A stretch of DNA of 7,261 nucleotides from Phycisphaerales bacterium (GCA_003153655.1 PMAK01000262.1:5057-12317), one strand, 5' to 3'; positions 1 to 4,746 are shown, numbered from the stretch's first letter. A program made the numbers and translations. The notes: a model not told the origin generated them from the letters alone.

Positions 1-22
1 AGAAAGAACAAGCCGGCGCTGG
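1..22 (+). repeat. 22-bp perfect inverted repeat, left copy
   Basis: The first 22 bases, beginning AGAAAGAACAAGCC, are the exact reverse complement of 440-461; the match ends at position 23 and could continue past the window edge. It falls in the 3' part of the partial leftmost gene. Confidence 0.9.
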
Positions 23-269
23 ACTTCGCCCATGAATCAAAATTAGGATAGCCGATGGTGAAGGTGTTTTTCACGTTATCAGCAGCGCGAACGCGGTATA
101 CTTCCGCCACTTCCGGAGAGAACAAAGACACCGCCTCTTCCATCCTCTGTATGTACTGATTGGCTGATTGCCGTTCAGCCAATGCCAGGTCTGGCAACGT
201 CAGTGGTGAAAGCGTGTGGCCCGGAAAGGAATCAATATCCGTGCCAGCTAAATCTTGTAATTCTGCCAA
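1..269 (-). CDS. Unknown phage-like protein, partial (runs off left edge)
   Basis: An open reading frame without a stop runs from a TTG codon at 269-267 to the window edge, giving 89 complete residues. TTG is chosen because a perfect GGAGG lies at 275-279, five bases upstream, and the previous gene stops only 12 bases away, so the two are probably one transcript. The product begins MAELQDLAGTDIDSF and has a plausible composition: an acidic, helix-prone middle (around LAERQSANQYIQRMEEAV) and a more aromatic end (TIGYPNFDSWAKSSAGLFF). I see no signal peptide, membrane segment or catalytic motif and do not recognise the family. Its position after small genes of the leftward unit suggests a phage structural or accessory protein, but that is inference. 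The last 22 bases are one copy of an inverted repeat whose other copy lies at 440-461. Confidence 0.6.
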   Translation of the reverse strand, partial: MAELQDLAGTDIDSFPGHTLSPLTLPDLALAERQSANQYIQRMEEAVSLFSPEVAEVYRVRAADNVKNTFTIGYPNFDSWAKSSAGLFF

Positions 270-281
270 GCGATCCTCCAA

Positions 282-547
282 TTAGTACGGGGTAGTTATG
301 ACGCCGTAACATTGCACAATCATCGAATACCTCTGGATTGCCGTTCCCGCTACGTTGACACCATCGGTAATATCCAGCACGGTCCCAAGGGTTGCCGTCC
401 AGCCGGGGTTTGTATTGCTGCTCGGAGTAGTGATCGTTCCCAGCGCCGGCTTGTTCTTTCTCGCGAGGCCATGACGTCGATGAGGAAGTTTTCTCGGTAC
501 ATTTCCTTCGTCCCATCCAACATTCGTTTGATTCGTGTGATGCCCAT
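282..547 (-). CDS. Small unknown protein, reading frame interrupted (apparent -1 shift)
   Basis: A good start, ATG at 547-545 with GGAG seven bases upstream, opens a frame reading MGITRIKRMLDGTKEMYREN and on to about residue 28 (MAS). Beyond about 465 that frame turns arginine-rich and shadow-like. The -1 frame instead reads like real protein (GTITTPSSNTNPGW, then TVLDITDGVNVAG, ending YGVITTPY) and stops with TAA at 284-282. This downstream frame has no ATG, GTG or TTG near its beginning, so it cannot start by itself. Together the two halves would make about 87 residues. I see no classical slippery heptamer at the junction. Likely explanations are a one-base deletion (natural or sequencing), programmed -1 frameshifting, or a recombination junction, since the inverted repeat copy begins exactly here (440-461). 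Function unknown. It lies 47 bases after the upstream gene and 12 before the next. Confidence 0.45.
440..461 (-). repeat. 22-bp perfect inverted repeat, right copy
   Basis: Reverse complement of 1-22. It lies inside the frame-interrupted gene and starts, on the minus strand, exactly where its protein-like -1 frame takes over. Possible meanings are an inversion crossover site, a duplicated segment, or an assembly-graph end artefact. Confidence 0.9.
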
Positions 548-594
548 TTGAATTCTCCTATTGAAGTCCCAGCTTACGGCGAAATACTCATCGA

Positions 595-1056
595 TTATTC
601 TCCGACCTTTAGCTTTGGTTTCCTCAGTGCCACCGTTACACATCGATCGAATTCATATTCGACATGAGAATAATCTATTTTCGCGTAAAGATGGTGATGG
701 TTGAACCGATCCTTGTGAACGGTGAGCCCGTAACGAACCAGCTCTTTCGCGTGGAATTTGCTGCCAATGCTGGGAACCAAATGAAACGGACGGTCCAGCG
801 CCCACAATATCCATGACCATTGTCCAGCACGGCGTCCCCAATATCCCATGCCCGTTCTTTTTATCGCTGCGTTTTTCGCGCCTCCAGGCCATTGGATTCC
901 AGCTTCGGAAATAAGTTCCACTATTCTTTTCGCAATTGGAGACGATCTCAATCCAAGAGAGTAATGGGGCGTTTTTCGGATTGGCTTATACGATCGTTTC
1001 ACCCAGGATCGTTTGAGCGGCACCTTCTGGCCTTGTGTTCTTCGTAGAGTGAGCAT
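595..1056 (-). CDS. Conserved-looking unknown protein, 153 aa
   Basis: The frame ends at TAA 597-595. I prefer ATG 1056-1054 (product MLTLRRTQGQ...) because GAGG stands eight bases upstream. An upstream in-frame ATG at 1089 would add 11 residues but its nearest GGAG is more than 20 bases away. The N-terminal third is very basic (RTQGQKVPLKRSWVKRSYK), followed by a possible helix (IAKRIVELISEAG), a Gly/Trp-rich centre (GMGYWGRRAGQWSWILWAL) and a His-rich segment (RFNHHHLYAKIDYSH). The basic start and clustered histidines would suit a nucleic-acid-binding or metal-binding protein, but I see no complete HNH, GIY-YIG or zinc-finger pattern and recognise no family. It follows the RNA ligase gene by 48 bases and is probably co-transcribed with it. 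Confidence 0.6.
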   Translation of the reverse strand: MLTLRRTQGQKVPLKRSWVKRSYKPIRKTPHYSLGLRSSPIAKRIVELISEAGIQWPGGAKNAAIKRTGMGYWGRRAGQWSWILWALDRPFHLVPSIGSKFHAKELVRYGLTVHKDRFNHHHLYAKIDYSHVEYEFDRCVTVALRKPKLKVGE

Positions 1057-1104
1057 TCTATCGCCTCGAAAAAGGGATTTGTCTGTCATGCGACAGTTAC
1101 AAGG

Positions 1105-1782
1105 TCAATCTCCAGAGGGGAAGTCTTTGGTTTTTAATTTCACGATTAGCCGATGGCCCTTCTTGTCGAACAGCGTTTCCAGCGGACGACCAACCAGCCC
1201 CTCTGCATTCTTGCTGATGTTAATGGCGCATTTCGACTTAAATCCCCTGCGGACAAATTCCGTCGCATCCTCCAATGTCATTTCTCCGAACGATGGTACG
1301 ACATCAAGCCCAATTTTAGAGGAGATATCGCAAACATTCTCATGACTCAGCCACCATTTACTATCAATCAGTACGTCAAAAACGATTAGCTTTTTATGTG
1401 GCGAATAATCACCGCCGCCCTTCTGGATTCCTGCCCCAAAGCCTTCTCCGTAAATCACTACGTCGGCCCCAACGCCATCCTTGGGTGGGAATATCGCCGA
1501 CAATTTTTCGACGGTGACATTTTCATATAGCCACTCAATCAAATCGGCGTGAATCTGAGCGTTGTCGCTTCGGCCGCCGAAGGTTATCTTGCCATCGCGA
1601 TAAATGCAGCGAATGTTCGTCCCGTCAATTTTCTCTGTCCAGTTCCAAGTTTTGAGAAGAGAGTAGGTGCGGTTTTTCAGTTCACCGACGCGAACCTTGA
1701 ACGTCTTTTCGTCTCGCTCATAGAGCGTTTCGATCTTTCCATATTCTGTCGCCGATAAAATATTTCCGACTTTCTCGCTCAT
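1105..1782 (-). CDS. RNA ligase (nucleotidyltransferase superfamily)
   Basis: The 225-residue product carries the nucleotidyltransferase motifs of ATP-dependent RNA ligases in order: motif I EKIDGTN at residues 50-56, with Lys51 as the expected adenylylated nucleophile; motif [13 protein letters not shown] near 109-118; motif IIIa LIVFDVLID near 132-140; motif [10 protein letters not shown] near 193-200; motif [10 protein letters not shown] near 213-221. Known members join RNA 5'-phosphate and 3'-hydroxyl ends through enzyme-AMP and RNA-AMP intermediates; phage versions typically repair tRNA or RNA nicks. The protein ends soon after motif V, so there is only a core adenylyltransferase domain and no sizeable C-terminal domain like that of T4 Rnl2. 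Its ATG overlaps the ACP stop codon (ATGA, 1779-1782), with AGGA seven bases upstream, implying translational coupling. The RNA substrate cannot be told from the sequence. Confidence 0.92.
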   Translation of the reverse strand: MSEKVGNILSATEYGKIETLYERDEKTFKVRVGELKNRTYSLLKTWNWTEKIDGTNIRCIYRDGKITFGGRSDNAQIHADLIEWLYENVTVEKLSAIFPPKDGVGADVVIYGEGFGAGIQKGGGDYSPHKKLIVFDVLIDSKWWLSHENVCDISSKIGLDVVPSFGEMTLEDATEFVRRGFKSKCAINISKNAEGLVGRPLETLFDKKGHRLIVKLKTKDFPSGD

Positions 1783-2057
1783 AGCTCAATTCCTTTCCAC
1801 AAATTAATCGGCATCTTGCCGCCGCCGGAACGGACTTGCGATTCGATGTAAAAAACAACGTCGCCGACATCCTTAAACCAACTCGCCTCATCGTCGGGTA
1901 TCTCCAACTCGAATTCGTCTTCCAACTCCATCGCTAGTTCGATTATTCCCAGCGAGTCGATGCCCAAATCTGCCAGCTTATCCGCGTCGGAAATATCCTG
2001 CACGAGCCGACCCGATGCCTCGGAGACGATCCCGATCACTCTGTTGCGAATCTCCAT
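1779..2057 (-). CDS. Acyl carrier protein
   Basis: A 92-residue acidic protein with the ACP hallmark [19 protein letters not shown] near residues 31-49; Ser35 of DSL is the expected 4'-phosphopantetheine attachment site. Helix I ([16 protein letters not shown]), the loop to DSL, helix II and the EIPDDEA segment follow the four-helix type II ACP pattern. I choose ATG 2057 because GGAG lies eight bases upstream and the product then begins at the normal ACP N-terminus; a TTG at 2081 would add eight atypical residues. Compared with about 78 residues for bacterial AcpP there is a C-terminal extension of roughly 15 residues ([15 protein letters not shown]). ACPs carry acyl chains in fatty-acid, polyketide or lipid-A synthesis, yet no synthase, ligase or transferase for acyl chains is visible here. 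The neighbours are a DNA-binding protein and an RNA ligase, so its partner is either the host or outside the window. Confidence 0.93.
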   Translation of the reverse strand: MEIRNRVIGIVSEASGRLVQDISDADKLADLGIDSLGIIELAMELEDEFELEIPDDEASWFKDVGDVVFYIESQVRSGGGKMPINLWKGIEL

Positions 2058-2077
2058 TTCATGTACTCCGTTCCAAC

Positions 2078-2290
2078 TCAAAATGATCGGGATCGAGACC
2101 AGGGCAATTGCTTTGGCGGCCGTCCGCGTCTGAGCGGCTTAACCGACCTGATCGACTCAATGCTGATAAAGAGCCGCCCCTTGCGAAGCTCGCCGACCAA
2201 GCGCGTCTCATCGTAGAGCCTGCGCACGCGAGAGATTGATTTCTTCATCATCCTGGCGGCGTCGGCGGTGCATACGAATTTGTCGGGCAT
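2078..2290 (-). CDS. Small DNA-binding protein: excisionase/MerR-like HTH plus AT-hook
   Basis: A 70-residue basic protein. Residues 1-50 resemble the short winged HTH of excisionases and MerR-type proteins ([20 protein letters not shown], then a [11 protein letters not shown] hairpin and a last helix ESIRSVK). Residues 53-60 are an AT-hook-like RRGRPPK with the minor-groove GRP core. This suggests a DNA architectural factor or local regulator. ATG 2290-2288 has no Shine-Dalgarno sequence. It lies only nine bases beyond a TATTAT -10 box (2300-2305), so the mRNA is probably leaderless or nearly so. The stop at 2080-2078 is 20 bases before the ACP start, making this the first gene of the ACP/RNA-ligase unit. 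It could autoregulate that promoter or act as a recombination directionality factor; no integrase is seen in the window. Confidence 0.72.
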   Translation of the reverse strand: MPDKFVCTADAARMMKKSISRVRRLYDETRLVGELRKGRLFISIESIRSVKPLRRGRPPKQLPWSRSRSF

Positions 2291-2299
2291 AAGTCGCGG

Positions 2300-2327
2300 A
2301 TAATATCGGGGATTTTCCTGGCGTCAA
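2300..2327 (-). promoter_or_regulatory. Sigma70-type promoter of HTH-ACP-ligase unit
   Basis: On the minus strand, TTGACG (2327-2322), a 16-bp spacer and TATTAT (2305-2300) precede the HTH gene. A start point about seven bases downstream falls two or three bases before the ATG at 2290, predicting a nearly leaderless message. The -35 and spacer length match the promoter at 3417-3444. Confidence 0.7.
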
Positions 2328-2408
2328 GTAAATTGTGTCTGGAATAATTACAGATTTAAGATTGGTTGTCGAATCGAACTGGTTCCTACTCTGCGGAATC
2401 GGGGCAAA

Positions 2409-2852
2409 TCATATTGAAGAGATTGCAGCTGTGGACATTTCGTCGGCCTCGGCGTTTTGTTCCCGCGGTATCCAAATCAGTTCGATGTGCTTAAAATGGC
2501 GAACCAATTCCAATGCTCGAATCTTCAATGCCTCGATGTGCGGCGTCTTGCTGTTTTTCTTGATCTTCCCTTTAGTGACACCGAAAATTACAATCTGGCT
2601 GTCGCCATACACCTCAAGGCGAGTGATTTTGTTTTCGATGGCGGCTTTCAACCCGGCGATCAGTCCCTCATATTCGGCGATGTTATTCGTGCCTTGGCCG
2701 AGTGAGATTGATTTTGCGATTATTCTAGAGCCGAATTTGAGGACGAATCCAGCGCAGGCGTTCGGACCTGGATTGGGCCAACATGATCCATCGAAGTGCA
2801 AAACGCCTTCAATGTCTTCGGAGGATTTTCGCGATTCAAATAACGTGTTCAT
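2409..2852 (-). CDS. Ribonuclease HI family protein
   Basis: A 147-residue single-domain RNase H fold. The four catalytic acidic residues are present in their family contexts: Asp21 in HFDGSCWPNPGP, Glu60 in TNNIAEYEGLI, Asp84 in VYGDSQIVI, and Asp137 in WIPREQNAEADEMS. RNases HI cut the RNA strand of RNA:DNA hybrids using two metal ions; in phages this removes replication primers and R-loops. There is no hybrid-binding domain at the N-terminus, only about 15 extra residues. The start ATG 2852-2850 lacks a visible Shine-Dalgarno sequence; a TATACA box 12 bases upstream could give a very short leader. It is the first leftward gene from the divergent region and is separated from the HTH gene by 118 bases containing that gene's own promoter. 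Host RNase HI and reverse-transcriptase RNase H domains share the motifs, but the small free-standing size favours a phage enzyme. Confidence 0.95.
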   Translation of the reverse strand: MNTLFESRKSSEDIEGVLHFDGSCWPNPGPNACAGFVLKFGSRIIAKSISLGQGTNNIAEYEGLIAGLKAAIENKITRLEVYGDSQIVIFGVTKGKIKKNSKTPHIEALKIRALELVRHFKHIELIWIPREQNAEADEMSTAAISSI

Positions 2853-2863
2853 GGTTGTTGAAG

Positions 2864-2869
2864 TGTATA
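2864..2869 (-). promoter_or_regulatory. Possible -10 box upstream of RNase HI gene
   Basis: TATACA on the minus strand, within the palindrome TGTATACA (2864-2871), 11 bases before the RNase HI start codon. No good -35 lies 16-18 bp upstream (CATTTC at a 16-bp spacer). It is reported because its placement resembles the other two leaderless promoters. Confidence 0.25.
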
Positions 2870-2900
2870 CATTGGACGGGCCAAGGAAATGGCTCGAAAG

Positions 2901-2917
2901 CCCCCCCCTACCCCCCC
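2901..2917. repeat. C8-TA-C7 homopolymer tract
   Basis: Two runs of cytosine, eight and seven long, separated by TA, in the divergent non-coding region 49-65 bases upstream of the RNase HI start. The minus strand therefore has two long G runs that could split into a G-quadruplex. Such tracts are also prone to slippage and to sequencing-length error. I see no gene in 2853-2960. Confidence 0.9.
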
Positions 2918-2960
2918 AATTACGAAAATGGGTTGTCGCATATTAAGATAATCCTGGGTG

Positions 2961-3364
2961 ATCGGGTCGAAGCCCGATAGTCAGGCTTCAACTAAGTTAA
3001 TAGGTGGGAAGTATTTGCGAGCGTTCTAGCTCGGCTTAGGGCAGCAGGATCGCTATTTTGATCCCCCAGCATCCAACGGCTGGTGCTGTGCCATAGACTG
3101 AGATGTTTTGCCTTTTTGGCCATGTACTCCCTACACGCGGATGGGCCGCACATTGGCGCGGTCCTGAGGTATCCGTATCGTCCACCAGATTTAACTTCAT
3201 CCGTTTGATCCTATGGACTCCGGCGGACTGCCCACCATAGGCGGCGCGTCAATTCGGATTTATGACTGGAAACGGGGAAGGGCTTTTGATATGCTCTTAC
3301 TCGTTCGGGTCAGTTCCGAACTTCCGGGGCCTGCCAAAGCTTATTACTTTGCGGCCCTTTTTTT
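2961..3364 (+). ncRNA. Candidate large structured non-coding RNA ending in intrinsic terminator
   Basis: No credible protein is encoded here on either strand, but hairpins occur throughout: 2961-2978 (ATCGGG/CCCGAT) or alternatively 2969-2989 (GAAGCC/GGCTTC); 3018-3033 (CGAGC/GCTCG); a junction closed by GGCA/TGCC (3040-3043/3089-3092) holding hairpins 3047-3064 and 3068-3087; 3143-3164 (GGGCCGC/GCGGTCC); 3210-3241 (CCTATGG/CCATAGG); 3303-3321 (GTTCGG/CCGAAC); and the terminator at 3327-3364. A terminator with no gene before it needs a transcript, so an RNA of up to about 400 bases is likely. I do not find the conserved cores of RNase P RNA, tmRNA or SRP RNA. Large phage RNAs such as GOLLD and ROOL are known near phage tRNAs, but I cannot assign this to either. 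I found no convincing promoter; 2933-2952 has only scattered AT-rich -10-like words, so the 5' end is uncertain. Confidence 0.45.
3327..3364 (+). terminator. Rho-independent terminator
   Basis: Stem GGGCC (3327-3331) pairs with GGCCC (3353-3357). After a small internal loop, CAAAG (3335-3339) pairs with CTTTG (3347-3351). The loop is CTTATTA and seven T residues follow (3358-3364). It works only on the plus strand and ends whatever is transcribed from the non-coding region, insulating the pth promoter 50 bases further on. Confidence 0.88.
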
Positions 3365-3416
3365 ATGCGCCGATGATAATACCGCGCCGCTCTGACACAT
3401 TGCAAGGGGAATTTTC

Positions 3417-3444
3417 TTGACGTGGGATAATTGGCGGATATACT
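3417..3444 (+). promoter_or_regulatory. Strong sigma70-type promoter of pth-like gene
   Basis: TTGACG (3417-3422), 16-bp spacer, TATACT (3439-3444). The start point would be near 3451, giving a leader of about 33 bases that contains the GGAG ribosome site before the ATG at 3484. It lies just after the terminator at 3327-3364 and could also drive the tRNA, since no terminator with a T-run is seen between. Confidence 0.75.
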
Positions 3445-3483
3445 TCGGTCTGACAAAGCAATTTTTCTTTTTGGAGAATCGCC

Positions 3484-3844
3484 ATGACCGCATCACATTG
3501 ACCCGCTAACGCACTATATCATCGTCCGATCCGATCTTCCGTTTGGTTTCGTAGCCGCACAAATCGTTCACGCCGCCGGTGAGTCCAGTCCCGGCAATCT
3601 ACCACCCGGAACCTACTCCGTGGTTTTATCAGTCAAATCAGAATTAGAATTGCGAGAGGTCGGGGATAAACTCCGCGCGGCCGATATCCCGCACATTTAT
3701 ATCCATGAGCCGGATGCGCCATATTTTGGTCAATTGACAGCCATTGGTTTAGCGCCGACGACGGATCGGTCAAGGGTAAAACGAGTTCTTAGCAGTCTTC
3801 CACTTTATGGAAAGAAGGAATCAGAATTATGCGAGGCGGTGTGA
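3484..3844 (+). CDS. Peptidyl-tRNA hydrolase (Pth2-like), frame interrupted near the start
   Basis: The main frame (about 3497-3844) reads HYIIVRSDLPFGFVAAQIVH and later HIYIHEPDAPYFGQLTAIGL, then APTTDRSRVKRVLSSLPLYGK. This is the pattern of Pth2-type domains: an initial strand, the (A)AQxxHAA helix, and a loop plus the AIG(L)AP strand. Such enzymes release peptides from peptidyl-tRNA so the tRNA can be reused. The best start, ATG 3484 with GGAG seven bases upstream and a strong promoter, reads only MTASH before TGA at 3499-3501. The domain lies in the +1 frame, in which the stop TGA 3485-3487 precedes it and no ATG/GTG/TTG occurs before GTG 3620, which would cut off the first strand. Options are an indel, +1 frameshifting at CAT-TGA-C, or re-initiation at ATT 3497, which overlaps the stop. 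The gene ends TGATAA. A tRNA gene follows 64 bases on, fitting a translation-support role. Confidence 0.72.
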
Positions 3845-3853
3845 TAACGCACA

Positions 3854-3874
3854 CCAACGGCACATTACCGTTGG
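3854..3874 (+). other. Perfect 7-bp hairpin between pth-like gene and tRNA
   Basis: CCAACGG (3854-3860), loop CACATTA, CCGTTGG (3868-3874). No T-run follows, so it is not a standard terminator. It may be a processing or stability element in a pth-tRNA transcript. Confidence 0.45.
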
Positions 3875-3908
3875 GAGAGACGTCTGCAATGGCGTTCCTC
3901 GCACCAAA

Positions 3909-3983
3909 GCTCCGGTAGCTCAATTGGCAGAGCGCGAACCGTAATGAAGTTCGAGGCTGCAGGTCCGAATCCTGCCCGGTGCA
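3909..3983 (+). tRNA. tRNA, isotype undetermined, with enlarged anticodon loop
   Basis: The cloverleaf can be drawn by hand: acceptor GCTCCGG (3909-3915) with CCGGTGC (3976-3982), one U3:U70 mismatch; TA at positions 8-9; D-stem GCTC/GAGC (3918-3921/3930-3933) with loop AATTGGCA; anticodon stem CGAAC/GTTCG (3935-3939/3949-3953); variable region AGGCT; T-stem GCAGG/CCTGC (3959-3963/3971-3975) with loop TCCGAAT; discriminator A3983; no encoded CCA. The anticodon loop is nine bases (CGTAATGAA) instead of seven. If C3940 and A3948 form a non-standard pair, a seven-base loop GTAATGA remains, with U33 and anticodon AAT (Ile codon AUU), an unusual anticodon for bacteria. Position 55 is C where U is nearly universal. 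It may be a specialised or recoding tRNA, or a decayed one. A second GCACC at 3901-3905 could pair perfectly with GGTGC of the 3' acceptor strand. Confidence 0.72.
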
Positions 3984-3987
3984 TTAA

Positions 3988-4007
3988 AATGTTCCACGTG
4001 GAACATT
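3988..4007. promoter_or_regulatory. parS: parS-like centromere site (perfect 20-bp palindrome)
   Basis: AATGTTCCACGTGGAACATT is a perfect palindrome. Its central 16 bases, TGTTCCACGTGGAACA (3990-4005), match the canonical parS bound by chromosomal ParB in many bacteria, where ParB loading and CTP-dependent sliding build the partition complex. It lies four bases after the tRNA and 43 bases before the nusG-like promoter, outside any gene. No parA or parB gene is visible in the window, so a host or distant ParB would have to act on it. A CACGTG-centred operator for another dimeric regulator is the alternative. Confidence 0.7.
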
Positions 4008-4017
4008 GATGATTCTA

Positions 4018-4038
4018 AGCCGCTCGAAATGGGCGGCT
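4018..4038 (+). other. 6-bp hairpin downstream of parS-like site
   Basis: AGCCGC (4018-4023) pairs with GCGGCT (4033-4038) around a 9-base loop. It is followed by GCTGAATTTG rather than a T-run, so it is at most a weak or Rho-assisted end for the tRNA transcript. Confidence 0.3.
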
Positions 4039-4050
4039 GCTGAATTTGCC

Positions 4051-4078
4051 TTTACATCCCATAAATCTTTGCTATAAC
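4051..4078 (+). promoter_or_regulatory. Sigma70-type promoter of nusG-like gene
   Basis: TTTACA (4051-4056), 16-bp spacer, TATAAC (4073-4078), one mismatch from consensus in each hexamer. Initiation near 4085 leaves a leader of about seven bases before ATG 4092, and no Shine-Dalgarno sequence is present, so translation is predicted to be essentially leaderless. Confidence 0.65.
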
Positions 4079-4091
4079 CCCAATCACCCAA

Positions 4092-4688
4092 ATGGGAATG
4101 GACACCCTCACGGCTGACGCCCCGGCGTTAGAACCACTTGCGGTAGCACCGACATCGGCGTCCGATTCGCTGTTGGATATAGAGGGAAGTTGGTGGTTGT
4201 GCCGGTGTAAATACCACGAAGAATCACGTCTCGCGTCCGATCTTGAAAGCCTTGGAATTCCGCATTATTACCCGCAGGTCAAACGCAACCGATACCGATT
4301 TGGAAAGAAAGAAACAGTCTGGACTCCGCTATTTCCGGGCTACCTCGCATTTGTCGGTGACGACTCCACACGTTATGACGCCATCCAAACTCACCACACA
4401 ATGCAGATTATCCCAGTTATCCAGCGTGACAGGTTTGTCCGCGAGCTTGAATCCATTCGCATTGCCGTGACTGCTAATCCAAAGCTGGGAGAGTTCCGTG
4501 GAATCATAAAGGGAAAACCCTGTCGAGTGACGGCGGGGCCATTCATGGGCACAGAGGGGCTTGTGGATAGCTTCATCAAAGAGGCCAAAGAAATACGGAT
4601 CGGAGTGAAGTGTCGCATGATGGGCCGGGCATTGGTGGTGAATGTGGGGGCTGATATGATCGAAATTCTGTCCCAGGATGCTGATTAA
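4092..4688 (+). CDS. NusG/RfaH-like transcription elongation factor
   Basis: A 198-residue protein. After about 32 residues of low-complexity Ala/Pro/Ser-rich N-terminus comes an NGN domain: WWLCRCKYHEESRLASDLES near 34-53, IPHYYPQVKRNRYRFGKK near 56-73, and TPLFPGYLAFV near 78-88, the strand typical of NusG paralogues. A C-terminal KOW motif follows (KGKPCRVTAGPFMGTEGLV, about 140-158). NusG proteins bind the RNA polymerase clamp with the NGN domain, and the KOW domain contacts Rho, S10 or other partners; specialised paralogues such as RfaH and LoaP act as operon-specific antiterminators. Length matches specialised paralogues. ATG 4092 and a second ATG at 4098 are both possible starts. The gene has its own near-leaderless promoter and is followed after 26 bases by an intrinsic terminator and then the lysis-type genes, suggesting it controls read-through into them (inference). 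Confidence 0.88.
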   Translation: MGMDTLTADAPALEPLAVAPTSASDSLLDIEGSWWLCRCKYHEESRLASDLESLGIPHYYPQVKRNRYRFGKKETVWTPLFPGYLAFVGDDSTRYDAIQTHHTMQIIPVIQRDRFVRELESIRIAVTANPKLGEFRGIIKGKPCRVTAGPFMGTEGLVDSFIKEAKEIRIGVKCRMMGRALVVNVGADMIEILSQDAD

Positions 4689-4714
4689 CTAGGCGTTTTC
4701 TTCTCTTTTCCCCG

Positions 4715-4746
4715 CCCCGGTGTCCCTCAAACGCGCCGGGGTTTTT
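4715..4746 (+). terminator. Rho-independent terminator after nusG-like gene
   Basis: CCCCGG (4715-4720) pairs with CCGGGG (4736-4741), extended inward by G:U and G:C pairs, with five T residues (4742-4746). A pyrimidine-rich tract lies upstream (about 4696-4713). The next gene begins 26 bases later with a ribosome site but no clear promoter, so the terminator probably sets or gates lysis-block expression. Confidence 0.85.

Noticed and set aside
232..516. 94-codon minus-strand frame across 232-516
   Set aside because: The overlapping frame ending at 282 reads more like protein, and the TTG gene at 269 with perfect GGAGG explains the end of this stretch.
1057..1089. Earlier ATG (1089) as start of the 153-aa gene
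   Set aside because: Its nearest GGAG is more than 20 bases away, while ATG 1056 has GAGG at a normal distance.
2335..2946. Long plus-strand open frame opposite RNase HI
   Set aside because: It is the antisense shadow of a gene whose four catalytic motifs are intact; no ribosome site.
2961..2978. Stem-loop resembling a tRNA T-arm
   Set aside because: The loop is six bases rather than seven and no acceptor, D or anticodon arms can be placed around it.
2961..3364. RNase P RNA, tmRNA or SRP RNA
   Set aside because: None of their conserved core sequences or a tmRNA tag-coding frame could be found.
3213..3395. 60-codon plus-strand open frame in the central non-coding region
   Set aside because: It has no ribosome site, its composition is not protein-like, and it runs straight through the strong intrinsic terminator and hairpins.
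3988..4007. Palindrome as an intrinsic terminator for the tRNA
   Set aside because: It is a perfect palindrome with no room for a loop and no following T-run; the parS match explains it better.
4140..4147. GCGGTAGC, resembling the core of the RfaH ops element
   Set aside because: Only eight bases match, it lies inside the nusG-like coding sequence where it encodes Ala-Val-Ala, and chance occurrence is plausible.
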